From: Oligoflexia bacterium
GTDB lineage: Bacteria; Bdellovibrionota_G; JANQFH01
NCBI GenBank assembly: GCA_028277945.1
Contig: JANQFH010000008.1
Coordinates: 124,001 to 188,000 of the forward strand
Direction of reading: 5' to 3'
DNA: 64,000 nt
The notes beneath the pieces were generated by a model. That model was not told the DNA's origin, did not search any database, and saw only the letters and a list, made by a program, of their open reading frames with translations. The translations under genes were made by a program, and so were the position numbers. Of the stretch, positions 1 to 8,245 are shown one piece after another; positions within the stretch are counted from its first letter, which is position 1, and each line of letters begins with the position of its first letter.

Positions 1-207
1 CGACAGATAGCTGCAGCCTACTCCCGTACAGCACTGCAGAATCTTCTCAGCCGTGGTGCTTACACAGCTCAACTCCCTGCAGATAGTATCAGCAACGATC
101 GAGTCGGCCCAGCCATGCAAATCATTGGTAGGCTAACGAGCTTTGATCGGCCTGCACTCAATGCTCTCGTTGAACGAGCTCGGTCTGTTCCCATACGGTT
201 CCGCTGA
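1..207 (+). CDS. C-terminal end of a large exported-type protein (cut by window edge)
   Basis: The frame is open from base 1 to a TGA at 205-207, giving 68 residues of the end of a protein that starts outside the window. The last 35 residues match the end of the giant protein at 18772-28479 closely: both carry GPAMQ-[IV]-[IV]-G-[RK]-LT-[ST]-F and end in V-x-I-R-x-R. The protein at 8246-11218 ends the same way. This is therefore one member of a local paralogous family defined by its C-terminus. The function is unknown and I recognise no named domain. Whether it also has a signal peptide cannot be seen here, but the two complete paralogs do. Confidence 0.75.
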   Translation, partial: RQIAAAYSRTALQNLLSRGAYTAQLPADSISNDRVGPAMQIIGRLTSFDRPALNALVERARSVPIRFR

Positions 208-291
208 ACTAATAGATAAATGTTTGAATTTTCAAGAGAAATCATTTTGCTGTAATGAGTCATAAAAGTGTGCTACGAAGAATAGCGCATC

Positions 292-1389
292 ATGGAGTCG
301 CATCTCAGACATATTTGTCGGAGTGTTCTCTTTCTTGGCCTATTTAGTGACGCCATGGTTTCTTTTGCTCCGACTCTTTGGGCACAACGCCACTGGAATG
401 AAATCCCTACGGCACCCCAACTTTCTGAGAGTGTGGAAGAAGACGATGTCGAGAAATGTCGACGTATACTCAACAGCAGACTCATTGCAATCCGCCACCT
501 CTCACGCTTTCGGGTTGAAGGGCGGCCTGGATTGCAGATCTCAGATGAGGATATGCTTTTTGTCAACCAAGTACGTGCCCGACTCACTCTCAGCATTCTG
601 GAAATTCTCGCTAGTCCGGAGGGTTTGCGACACTTTGAACGTGTGATACACGATCTCGGTCACAGTCTCGGCTTTTCGTGGATCTCTTCAACCTTTGTAT
701 ACATTCAGCTTAACCACTTGCATTTTGATGCTGCCGTTGTCGAGCTTGCAGCAGAATATAACGATTGGGTAGGGGAATTGGCTGCTATTGACAATCACCC
801 AGAGAGCAGACCTGAATTTCCAGATTATGATTGCGTTGCCGCGTGTTTACAATTCGATCTGAGTCAAGTAGAGAAACGTGCTCGCGGTATTGTTGGCATT
901 GCCCAGGCTGAAGCGCAATGGCGAGGTGAATACCTGCCGGAAACTTACTTTGATCTACCCAGACCGCCGCCGCTTGAGCCGCCGCCGTTACCACTGGAGG
1001 TGGCGCAACGCCAAAGGATTGTCAACGAACGGCTGGCAATGTTGCGACCGCTCTCTTTGGCACGCTTGGAGGGTGAAGAGCTCGACATTGGTGGCGAAGC
1101 TCTTGGACGAATCCATCGCATTCGTGGTTACCTTACAATAGATATCCTCTTTGGCATCATTCACCGTCATGGCCGACCTCACTTTGAGTGGGCAATGATA
1201 AGCCTCATTGAAACAATGGGCTATCGGTGGCTGCTGATGGCTATCGATCACATCTTGTCTCGACAACATCACGAAGATGCTCCGGAGACACTGGTGAAAT
1301 TTGCCCGTGATTATCGGGCTGAGATCGCGCGGCTAGCGAGACAATACCCCGGAGCGATCACGCCCCCCCCAATTTCCAGATTTCCCTGA
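292..1389 (+). CDS. Exported repeat protein, 5' part of a frameshifted gene
   Basis: This reads 365 residues from ATG 292, with a signal peptide (hydrophobic stretch around residues 11-30, likely cleaved after LWA). The product contains an internal duplication. A block near residues 60-190 (ILNSRLIAIRHLSRFRVEG, later PEFPDYD) recurs near residues 245-365 (IVNERLAMLRPLSLARLEG), separated by a proline-rich linker (PPPLEPPPLPLE). The frame stops shortly after a run of eight C at 1363-1370. If one C is skipped, reading continues without a stop as PPQFPDFPEDEDP into the frame of 1409-1960, and that text aligns with PEFPDYD of the first repeat. The gene was therefore almost certainly one reading frame, 292-1960. 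I recognise no named family. Confidence 0.7.
   Translation: MESHLRHICRSVLFLGLFSDAMVSFAPTLWAQRHWNEIPTAPQLSESVEEDDVEKCRRILNSRLIAIRHLSRFRVEGRPGLQISDEDMLFVNQVRARLTLSILEILASPEGLRHFERVIHDLGHSLGFSWISSTFVYIQLNHLHFDAAVVELAAEYNDWVGELAAIDNHPESRPEFPDYDCVAACLQFDLSQVEKRARGIVGIAQAEAQWRGEYLPETYFDLPRPPPLEPPPLPLEVAQRQRIVNERLAMLRPLSLARLEGEELDIGGEALGRIHRIRGYLTIDILFGIIHRHGRPHFEWAMISLIETMGYRWLLMAIDHILSRQHHEDAPETLVKFARDYRAEIARLARQYPGAITPPPISRFP
1363..1370 (+). repeat. Homopolymer C8 tract at the frameshift point
   Basis: Eight consecutive C bases sit exactly where the reading frame changes from that of 292-1389 to that of 1409-1960. Seven C would restore a single open frame. Such tracts are classic slippage sites for phase variation and also a common sequencing-error site. 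The sequence alone cannot tell these apart. Confidence 0.8.
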
Positions 1390-1408
1390 AGACGAAGATC
1401 CAGCCCTG

Positions 1409-1960
1409 GTGATTCTCGACCGAGAAACTTTACAAAGACGAGCCGTAAAGGCACGTCGTACTATAGAACGTGCGTTGGCGCGTGAGGGCAAAACCGACAT
1501 CGCTCTACTTGGTCTTCCCGGTATGGGCTTTGGTCCTGCCATTGGTATGCTCTTTGCCTTTCAAGAGCAACTTCAGAATCGGAAAGATAGACAAGCAGAG
1601 CAAGCTTTGGCAGAGCTCAACCTCTTCCTTCAGCAAGTTTTAGAGACACACGAGGGGCGTCAGGTGTTGCTGGTGGCGGCGCCACCACAAGAGGCTAGTG
1701 GACCAATTGGAATGCCATCGAGAGCGGCGATGGACAAGATTGAGTTGGCTGTTAGGGGAGAAGAGAGTACGAGTTTATTTGAACCAACGATCATTGGCGA
1801 TCTTGTCGCCCAGGGAGCGCTTGGTTCCGAACGAGTACGCCAGCAAAAACTTACTCCAGGTCGCCTCGCCTTTGCCGTGCAAGTCACGGCTAAGGTTGCG
1901 ACCGTTAGCAACTATGCTGCGGTGGTAGGCAGTGTACGTTTAGTCTCGGCTGGCCGTTGA
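1409..1960 (+). CDS. 3' part of the frameshifted exported protein, with shared C-terminal region
   Basis: This is the continuation of the gene that starts at 292. In this frame the text is open from before 1370, so 1409 is only the first in-frame start-like codon and is probably not a real start. The final ~110 residues look like a diverged copy of the C-terminal region shared by the proteins at 1-207, 8246-11218 and 18772-28479. They show a helix ending ...FLQQVLETHEGR, which parallels LALFFSTDQGR in the giant protein, and an end FAVQVTAKVATVSNYAAVV, which parallels PAMQVVGKLTTFNPSALTSIV. The final tail (VRLVSAGR) departs from the V-x-I-R-x-R consensus. The last 21 bases overlap the convergent gene at 1940-4081. 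Confidence 0.6.
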   Translation: MILDRETLQRRAVKARRTIERALAREGKTDIALLGLPGMGFGPAIGMLFAFQEQLQNRKDRQAEQALAELNLFLQQVLETHEGRQVLLVAAPPQEASGPIGMPSRAAMDKIELAVRGEESTSLFEPTIIGDLVAQGALGSERVRQQKLTPGRLAFAVQVTAKVATVSNYAAVVGSVRLVSAGR

Positions 1961-4081
1961 AGGTTGCTTTGCGGGAGAGACCGGTTCTTCGACAATGAGG
2001 TAGTCGACAACGCCTTGCATGGGTACAAACCATCCGCGTGGCTGTTTTGGATAATTTTCAACTGGTAAACCTGGACTCCAGTAGGTATTGCCGCGGTTGT
2101 TGGATCCCAACCGTTCAATGTCGCGTTCATCGCCTTTGGTGAGATCAATGCGGGCAAGCAAAGGCCAGGATAGGACTCGGAAGTCTTCATGGCGACAGAG
2201 CTTCCACGTGGTCACCATATCCATTGAAGCGCGAAAACGCAGATGCTCTGGACCATAGGCTGGTGATGTAGCTAGAACTTCCTCGTAGGTATCAGGATCT
2301 CCCTGCCAACGTGTCTCTAAGAAATAGGCATATTGTTTGTCGGCGGAGATGTAAGGTTGCGTCAGCGACGCCTCCAGATAGGCAGCAGCCAACCCTTGTT
2401 CGACGTAATGATAATTAGCGGCTGCTCGCCAAGGGGATTTTACGTAGTCATCCTTATCTTCGCTGTATCTCTGCCAATACTCTCGAAGTTGGCCCTCTCC
2501 GAATCGATCACGAACGTGTACGTAGGCCCCATAGACTAGGTAGCGACTGTTGTAGCGCTCTTGTTGCAAATCCATATTAAAAAGCGTTGGCAGCATGCCT
2601 GTCAGCCCCACAGCCATGGGTACGGCTTCGGTCATGATGAGATGGTTGTCACGAATGTAAGCTTCGCTGGTGCGGTATCGATCTGAACGACCGGTCTCTC
2701 TGAGAATCTCCATGGGGGCTGCATGAAAATAGACTTGCTCATTATCGGTATCAAAGTCAGCTGCCACATTGAGCGGTGCGGTATCGAGCCAGTGCTTATC
2801 TGCTTCAGCGAGGATCGTCTCCATCGAAAAAACAGCTGCATGGTTCGCATCTTTGCGCACAAAGATCTGCTCTCCAAACCAGCGGATCTCTGGTTCAAAG
2901 TCTTCTTTTAGAGCATAAAGTCGTCCAAAGCGTGTTTCAGCGTCAACCTCATTGTCGACAAAGTCTTGTGGGCGTCTTGGGGATTCTATGAAAAACTCGT
3001 GCACATACTTGTCGGTTTTCCCGAGAAAGGTCGCTAGTGCACCAGCACGCTCCTTAGGAACAACTCTGCTCTTAGCGAGATAGGCGCCATCTGGAGAGAG
3101 GGCAAAACTCTTAATCATATCATTGGCAGCGGTCACGGTGGTTGCGGTTTTGTAGGTTGTGTTGCGCTTGATCCCACGCATGACCTGCGGCTTGTTTGGA
3201 TCTGCGAAGTCAATGACAAAGGTACGGTGCACGCCTTGGTAGGTTTGCATGTCCTCGCGCCAGAGTTCATCCAAATTATGCGTATTGATCTTGACTGTGA
3301 GCTTGGACTCGCTGTCATGAAAGTCAAAGTCAAACTCTGCACCAAAGCCTAAATCAAACGATTCAAAATAGGATTGGTCGGGACTTAAAGGGTTGCTACC
3401 AAACTCCTCCTCCACCAACATGGGCCAAGTCTCCATAAGCTCCGGATCAATCATGCTGATAATGTTAGGGCCGTTAAAGTAGCGATCATAGGTATCGAGC
3501 AACGTGTAGACCGCATCGATGCCTTGGTCAAGGTTGTGCAAATCTACCAGGTGCACACGATAGAATTGGCGGAACAGTGCTGGTTGCCGATTGGCTGAAG
3601 CGCCTTCTCTGACCTCGCCAAAAATTGTCGGAGGTAGATCGAGAACAACACCTGATATGGCCAACCAGCGACCATCTGGAGATGTGGCGATGGTGCTCTT
3701 TTCATAAACCTCGATTTGGCGACTATAATCCACATGGCCGGCTTCATTGGCGACACAGATTCCATGGTGCGAGCTGGCACAAGCGTGACAGCCACCAAAG
3801 AGCAGCTGCAGCTTGCGCTTCTTGCTGTCCCAATAGTATAGGCCGTTGTGCAGTTGTTGCTGGCCTTTTGCCGCCAGGAGAGGATTGTCGTTGCAGCGCC
3901 GTTGTTGATGGCCAACCATGGAACGACTGCCGTGATTATAGAAGTAGCGCTTTTCCTCACCGTAAGGCGTGTGTTGGCGATCGAAAGCGACCAAGTAGAG
4001 CTCAGGGTTTGCCGCTAATAGGGGTTGCGACATCAGCACAATCAAAAACAGAAGAGTGGGGATGCAACGATTGGCAACCAT
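1940..4081 (-). CDS. Exported protein with beta-propeller-like repeats
   Basis: A 713-residue protein from ATG 4081, with a clear signal peptide (hydrophobic LLFLIVLMSQPLLA, cleavage before NPEL). At least two blades of the TolB/WD40-like type are visible, SPDGRWLAISG around residue 135 and SPDGAYLAKSR around residue 330, with a weaker SADKQYAYFLE near residue 575. The fold is thus probably a beta-propeller in the periplasm or outside the cell. The start lies only 2 bp beyond the stop of the 1,300-residue protein upstream (4084-8001), so the two are surely co-transcribed and may act together. The 3' end overlaps the convergent gene ending at 1960. I recognise no enzyme motif. The family is unassigned. 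Confidence 0.75.
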   Translation of the reverse strand: MVANRCIPTLLFLIVLMSQPLLAANPELYLVAFDRQHTPYGEEKRYFYNHGSRSMVGHQQRRCNDNPLLAAKGQQQLHNGLYYWDSKKRKLQLLFGGCHACASSHHGICVANEAGHVDYSRQIEVYEKSTIATSPDGRWLAISGVVLDLPPTIFGEVREGASANRQPALFRQFYRVHLVDLHNLDQGIDAVYTLLDTYDRYFNGPNIISMIDPELMETWPMLVEEEFGSNPLSPDQSYFESFDLGFGAEFDFDFHDSESKLTVKINTHNLDELWREDMQTYQGVHRTFVIDFADPNKPQVMRGIKRNTTYKTATTVTAANDMIKSFALSPDGAYLAKSRVVPKERAGALATFLGKTDKYVHEFFIESPRRPQDFVDNEVDAETRFGRLYALKEDFEPEIRWFGEQIFVRKDANHAAVFSMETILAEADKHWLDTAPLNVAADFDTDNEQVYFHAAPMEILRETGRSDRYRTSEAYIRDNHLIMTEAVPMAVGLTGMLPTLFNMDLQQERYNSRYLVYGAYVHVRDRFGEGQLREYWQRYSEDKDDYVKSPWRAAANYHYVEQGLAAAYLEASLTQPYISADKQYAYFLETRWQGDPDTYEEVLATSPAYGPEHLRFRASMDMVTTWKLCRHEDFRVLSWPLLARIDLTKGDERDIERLGSNNRGNTYWSPGLPVENYPKQPRGWFVPMQGVVDYLIVEEPVSPAKQPSTASRD

Positions 4082-4083
4082 CT

Positions 4084-7000
4084 TTACTGCTCTCCCTCGA
4101 TGGCTATGCGCTCTTCTTCAGGAAGTAGGCGGTTCATCTCCCGAACGGTCTTTTCAAGGTGCATCAACGTCAGATTGGGATCCACGCCAACCACAGGATC
4201 AACAATGGCGCTATGAAACCAACGGGCCTGGCTCTCTTGATACTGCCAAAGGTTGGAGAATCCCTCTGGCTCGTTGTCGCGAATCCAATCGATTTGAAAG
4301 GAGCGATAGAGCGATTGCTTAAAGGCATTCTGCATGCGATAGCGTTGATCCATGGCAATCCAGTCGGCAACTACATCACTCTCTGCTGCCGATTCAGAAT
4401 CTTCTGAGTGCCACCAGCGGCTTGCCCAAAAGGCAAGTTCAGCTGTATACAGTGTCGACCAGGTGGTGTTGGGATCTGTGTTGCCGATAAAGTTAGGCAC
4501 AAAGGCATCGGTAATAATCTGACCTGGGTTGATGCCAATCGCATCTGCTCTTTCTTCCACCTCCAGCTGATACTCTCTGTTGATAGGAGTGCCTTGGTCC
4601 CGCTGCACGTCGTAGCGAACGATTTCTGCGCGATCCACCACCTCTGAGGCGTCGTTCTCACTGCCTAGGTTCATAGCCGCCTGTTGCAGAGCTAAGATGT
4701 ATTCGTTTTGATGGTAAACCGTCTCCATCCGCTTCAACGTGATAAACCAGCCTTTGGTCGCCAGAATGATCTTTATTCCGAGATCCTCAGCAGCAGATTC
4801 AAGCGTCTGCCGGTCTCGCTCGCCGCTTTTGAGCATTTGGTAGAGAGCGCTTGGCTCAATGAGTTGCATGAACACTTCGCTCTCACGAGGATTCTCAGGA
4901 CCCAAGGTGAAGCTCGGTTCAATTGGGGCAACTTCATCTGCAGCCCAAAACTCTACTACTGCTGGATCAGGACTCTTTGGGCTTCGCCCCTGAATAAGCC
5001 GGTGCGCTTCGGGATAGCTACTACCGTATCCGTTTGCCCACTTTGGGTTAGCATAGGTGTCGTTGATCAGGCGGGTTAACTTTGTTGGATGCTCAATAGC
5101 AGCGATAACCGCTTGCCAGGTAGTGTTCCCCTCCGCTTCAAGCTCGGTCTGTTTTTTCGCCCAGGCTGTTTCCACCGTATTGATCTCTGTAAAGCCAAGA
5201 TGGTTGCGATAGTTTTCAAAGTTCTGTGTCACCATCATGGCTGTGGCCGCATATTGAGTTATTTCATCGAGGAAATCTGCAAGCGGCGCATACGCTTCGC
5301 TCAGCAATTGTGGTGACTCCTGCTCAATCCCATCTTTTAAATCCCCGGCGGCTCGATGCTGTTTGACCTTTTCTAAGGTGTTGTAGACAAGATAGTAATC
5401 GTAGAGACCACGCATCTCCTTAAACTCCTTGGATAAGAGAAACGACGGAATGGCTGAACCGAGTGCCTCCATGACTCCTGCCTCTCCTTGCTCTTCAAGG
5501 ATTTCTAGAGCACGCTCAAGATCTACTTCTAGTTCCGTGTCCGCAGCCATCTCACGGATATGAAAGTAAAAGTAGTCGAAAAAGAGGGTGTTTATATAGT
5601 CTGTCAAAGTACCATCGAGCATCGCCTGCAAAAGATTGAGCTTGAGCTCTTCGGTCTCTTGGGGATCGCCCCGGTCAAACTGCTTTTGGATTCCCAAAAA
5701 TTCCAAGGCGGCATCCAGGCGGCCCATAAAATAGTCCGACCCTGGCAGATTATGCACAAGCTCTCTGTAGTCATTCATGGCATCGATACAGCCGTCTCTA
5801 TAAGCGTCGTTGACAAGCAACGGCGTACCAACCCGGTAGTGGGCATAACCGAGGAGCGCTAAAGTGACTGCCAAGACAGTAAAACTGAGCAAACCTGCGG
5901 CAACCACGGAGCCTTCAAAGGCCAAGCCAAGCCCAGCTGCACCCATGGCTTTCATCGCCGAAATATTAAGAAGCATGGGTATGCTCATGAAAGAGAGGGC
6001 GGTAAAACCAAGGTTCATTAGCATCGGCATGCTAAAATAAATCTCACGGCGCACCTCCCACGCCAGCATGGATGCTTCCGTCTCGCGGCCGGTCTCACGC
6101 AGATAGTCGACCTCTTCCCAGAGTGGGTGGTTGAAGTGCAGAGTTGCCACGTGCAACGCCGTAAGCGTGATAAAGAGAGGTATACCAGAGCGAATGGCGG
6201 TTCCCGTGATAGCACCGAAGCGCTGTTTACCGCTCATGCCTGCTCCAGTTTGTGCTGCGGCTCGTGCGGCAGCCGTACGTCGTGCAGCCTCTTGCACGGC
6301 TCTATCTGCCGCGGCTCGAGCACTGCTACCTTTTGCCGCATCTCGTAAGGCAGTGGCACGTGCCTGAGCAGCTTCGGCACGTGCTAAGGGATGGAGCCAC
6401 TGTTTACTGAGAATACCAAAGTTGTCTTTGACCATTTTTGCCGTACCTGCGCCGATAAGGCCATCGGCGCTTTTAACTAAGGTCCAATCCGCCACCCGGT
6501 GGATGTAGAAAAAACCAGCAAGCGCAGCACCAAGCTCAAGCAGTCGCTCGCTGTGCACAAAGGTCTCCATAAAGCTCCTTGGCCCTTCGGTGCTCACACC
6601 AGAGAGTTTAAACATGGCGAGTAGTACGGCATCACTGAGAATCTTGGCGCCAATAAAGTTGGTTGCTGTGGCAACATTGCGGCTTGGCGCCAGGATACGA
6701 CCGGTACGCAGACAAAAGACATCAAGGCTCTTAAAGCCACCTTGACGTAGCAGCATTTCTACTGCCAAGGGTTGTTCAGGATGGTGCACAATAAACAGCA
6801 GCGGCCGTGCCCAAGCAGGAACCATGCGGACGTCGTAGAGGTTGCGCGCCGAGTTTGCTTGCCAAGTTGCGGCTGCGCGTGGATCTACTTTTTTAAGGTT
6901 GCTTGGCACCGAGCCAGCAGTGTCGGAGACGCGCTGTTCTGGCCCCATGACGTCTTGGACACGTGCCAGCCTCTCGATGCGCTCCATAGAGCTCGCATCA

Positions 7001-8001
7001 GAAAGCACCCTTGCCCACGCCTTGGCTTCAGCCCACGCCTCTCTTGCCTGCTGGGGGACAGAGGCAGGGGGCCTACCTCGAGATTCAATCTCGACTAAGT
7101 CGTTGCGCAGCATCTCAAGCCTTAGCTGCCCTTGGCTACCAAAGTAAGCATTGGGACTCCTGTTCAAAAGACCGCTTGCTAAGAGTCGATAGATCAAGCC
7201 ATGGACTTCGAAGGAGACATAGCCAAAGATAGCAGCCGCTCGTCTGGAATTGTTCTCCAGGTTTTGCCACTCGGTGCTGTCCACCGATCTATGGCTCTCT
7301 ATTGGTGGAGGCCCTGTTCTATGTCTCTCTATTTGTGGCGACTCTGTTCTTGGATTGTCCGGATTATGATGGTTGGCTAGATCGACAATGCCCGTCAATG
7401 AACCTGTAAACAGAAGTTTCATGGGTCCGCGGGGTAGTAACACCCGTTTACCCTCTTCTTTTAAAGTTAAATCGCGGTACTCCTTCCAAAGCGTGCGTAT
7501 CCTCTCCATCCGCTCGAACAAGGAACGCGGCATGATGTTTTTATCAAAGTGTTCTTGCGTAATCTGTTCGCTCTTTGCTTTTTCCTCCCCCAACAACTGC
7601 TTTAACTGCTTTGCCTTGCTGCGCAGGTCTTTGAGCAGTGCTTCCAGCTCGGTATTGATTTGGTTAAGCAAGCGTTGTTGACCGCTACTGAGCGATTCAA
7701 AGGGCACAGGCTCGCCATAACGGAAACTCCGTTCCACATGAAGACGGCTAGTACGCATCATGCCCGCCCGTGCCTTGATCCGCTTATACAGCGAACGCTT
7801 GCGGCTTTTAGGGCGAGGACTTGTCTCGGCAACAGCGCCACGATCAGTTCCCACAGTAGCTGGGGCCTGTCTATCTTGCGCATTGGCGTGATTTGGTAGC
7901 AGTGTTGGTGGCAGTGCCATGAGCAGGGCAAGCGCGAGAGTGAGCAAATCGCCAGCCCTTAGTCTCTGCCAAATCCCTATGTACAGCAGTAAAGGTCGCA
8001 T
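4084..8001 (-). CDS. Very large membrane/periplasmic protein, unknown
   Basis: The frame reaches 8055, but ATG 8001 is preferred because it follows AGGA closely and gives a good signal segment (LLTLALALLMALPPTLLP, then NHANAQ). The product is ~1,305 residues. The first third is helical and charged. An alanine/arginine-rich coiled stretch (about residues 545-600) precedes several hydrophobic segments (about 605-720) that look membrane-spanning, e.g. MPMLMNLGFTALSFMSIPML and VVAAGLLSFTVLAVTLALLG. The last ~550 residues are again soluble and helical. I recognise no family. It is transcribed ahead of the propeller-like protein (2-bp gap) and divergently from 8246-11218, with an AT-rich spacer between. 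The open-ended protein at 61629 has a similar layout. Confidence 0.75.
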   Translation of the reverse strand: MRPLLLYIGIWQRLRAGDLLTLALALLMALPPTLLPNHANAQDRQAPATVGTDRGAVAETSPRPKSRKRSLYKRIKARAGMMRTSRLHVERSFRYGEPVPFESLSSGQQRLLNQINTELEALLKDLRSKAKQLKQLLGEEKAKSEQITQEHFDKNIMPRSLFERMERIRTLWKEYRDLTLKEEGKRVLLPRGPMKLLFTGSLTGIVDLANHHNPDNPRTESPQIERHRTGPPPIESHRSVDSTEWQNLENNSRRAAAIFGYVSFEVHGLIYRLLASGLLNRSPNAYFGSQGQLRLEMLRNDLVEIESRGRPPASVPQQAREAWAEAKAWARVLSDASSMERIERLARVQDVMGPEQRVSDTAGSVPSNLKKVDPRAAATWQANSARNLYDVRMVPAWARPLLFIVHHPEQPLAVEMLLRQGGFKSLDVFCLRTGRILAPSRNVATATNFIGAKILSDAVLLAMFKLSGVSTEGPRSFMETFVHSERLLELGAALAGFFYIHRVADWTLVKSADGLIGAGTAKMVKDNFGILSKQWLHPLARAEAAQARATALRDAAKGSSARAAADRAVQEAARRTAAARAAAQTGAGMSGKQRFGAITGTAIRSGIPLFITLTALHVATLHFNHPLWEEVDYLRETGRETEASMLAWEVRREIYFSMPMLMNLGFTALSFMSIPMLLNISAMKAMGAAGLGLAFEGSVVAAGLLSFTVLAVTLALLGYAHYRVGTPLLVNDAYRDGCIDAMNDYRELVHNLPGSDYFMGRLDAALEFLGIQKQFDRGDPQETEELKLNLLQAMLDGTLTDYINTLFFDYFYFHIREMAADTELEVDLERALEILEEQGEAGVMEALGSAIPSFLLSKEFKEMRGLYDYYLVYNTLEKVKQHRAAGDLKDGIEQESPQLLSEAYAPLADFLDEITQYAATAMMVTQNFENYRNHLGFTEINTVETAWAKKQTELEAEGNTTWQAVIAAIEHPTKLTRLINDTYANPKWANGYGSSYPEAHRLIQGRSPKSPDPAVVEFWAADEVAPIEPSFTLGPENPRESEVFMQLIEPSALYQMLKSGERDRQTLESAAEDLGIKIILATKGWFITLKRMETVYHQNEYILALQQAAMNLGSENDASEVVDRAEIVRYDVQRDQGTPINREYQLEVEERADAIGINPGQIITDAFVPNFIGNTDPNTTWSTLYTAELAFWASRWWHSEDSESAAESDVVADWIAMDQRYRMQNAFKQSLYRSFQIDWIRDNEPEGFSNLWQYQESQARWFHSAIVDPVVGVDPNLTLMHLEKTVREMNRLLPEEERIAIEGEQ

Positions 8002-8245
8002 AACTTCCTGTATTCTCTTGGTTGTTTCTAACATCAGCTTGATTGCAAGCCGCATACCAGGGTACAGTTGAATATAATCAATAATATTAGACTATTAGAT
8101 TAATTTTTAAAGAGATTTGCTAAAAAATGGGGCCGCTCTCGACCCACTGCGACACCCAAGCCCCTTTAGCCGCTGGTTGACACAACGCGTCTTTGATGAT
8201 AGGTCCGCTATTGCCCCATTTTTTTCGGAGTGGTCTATAAATATA

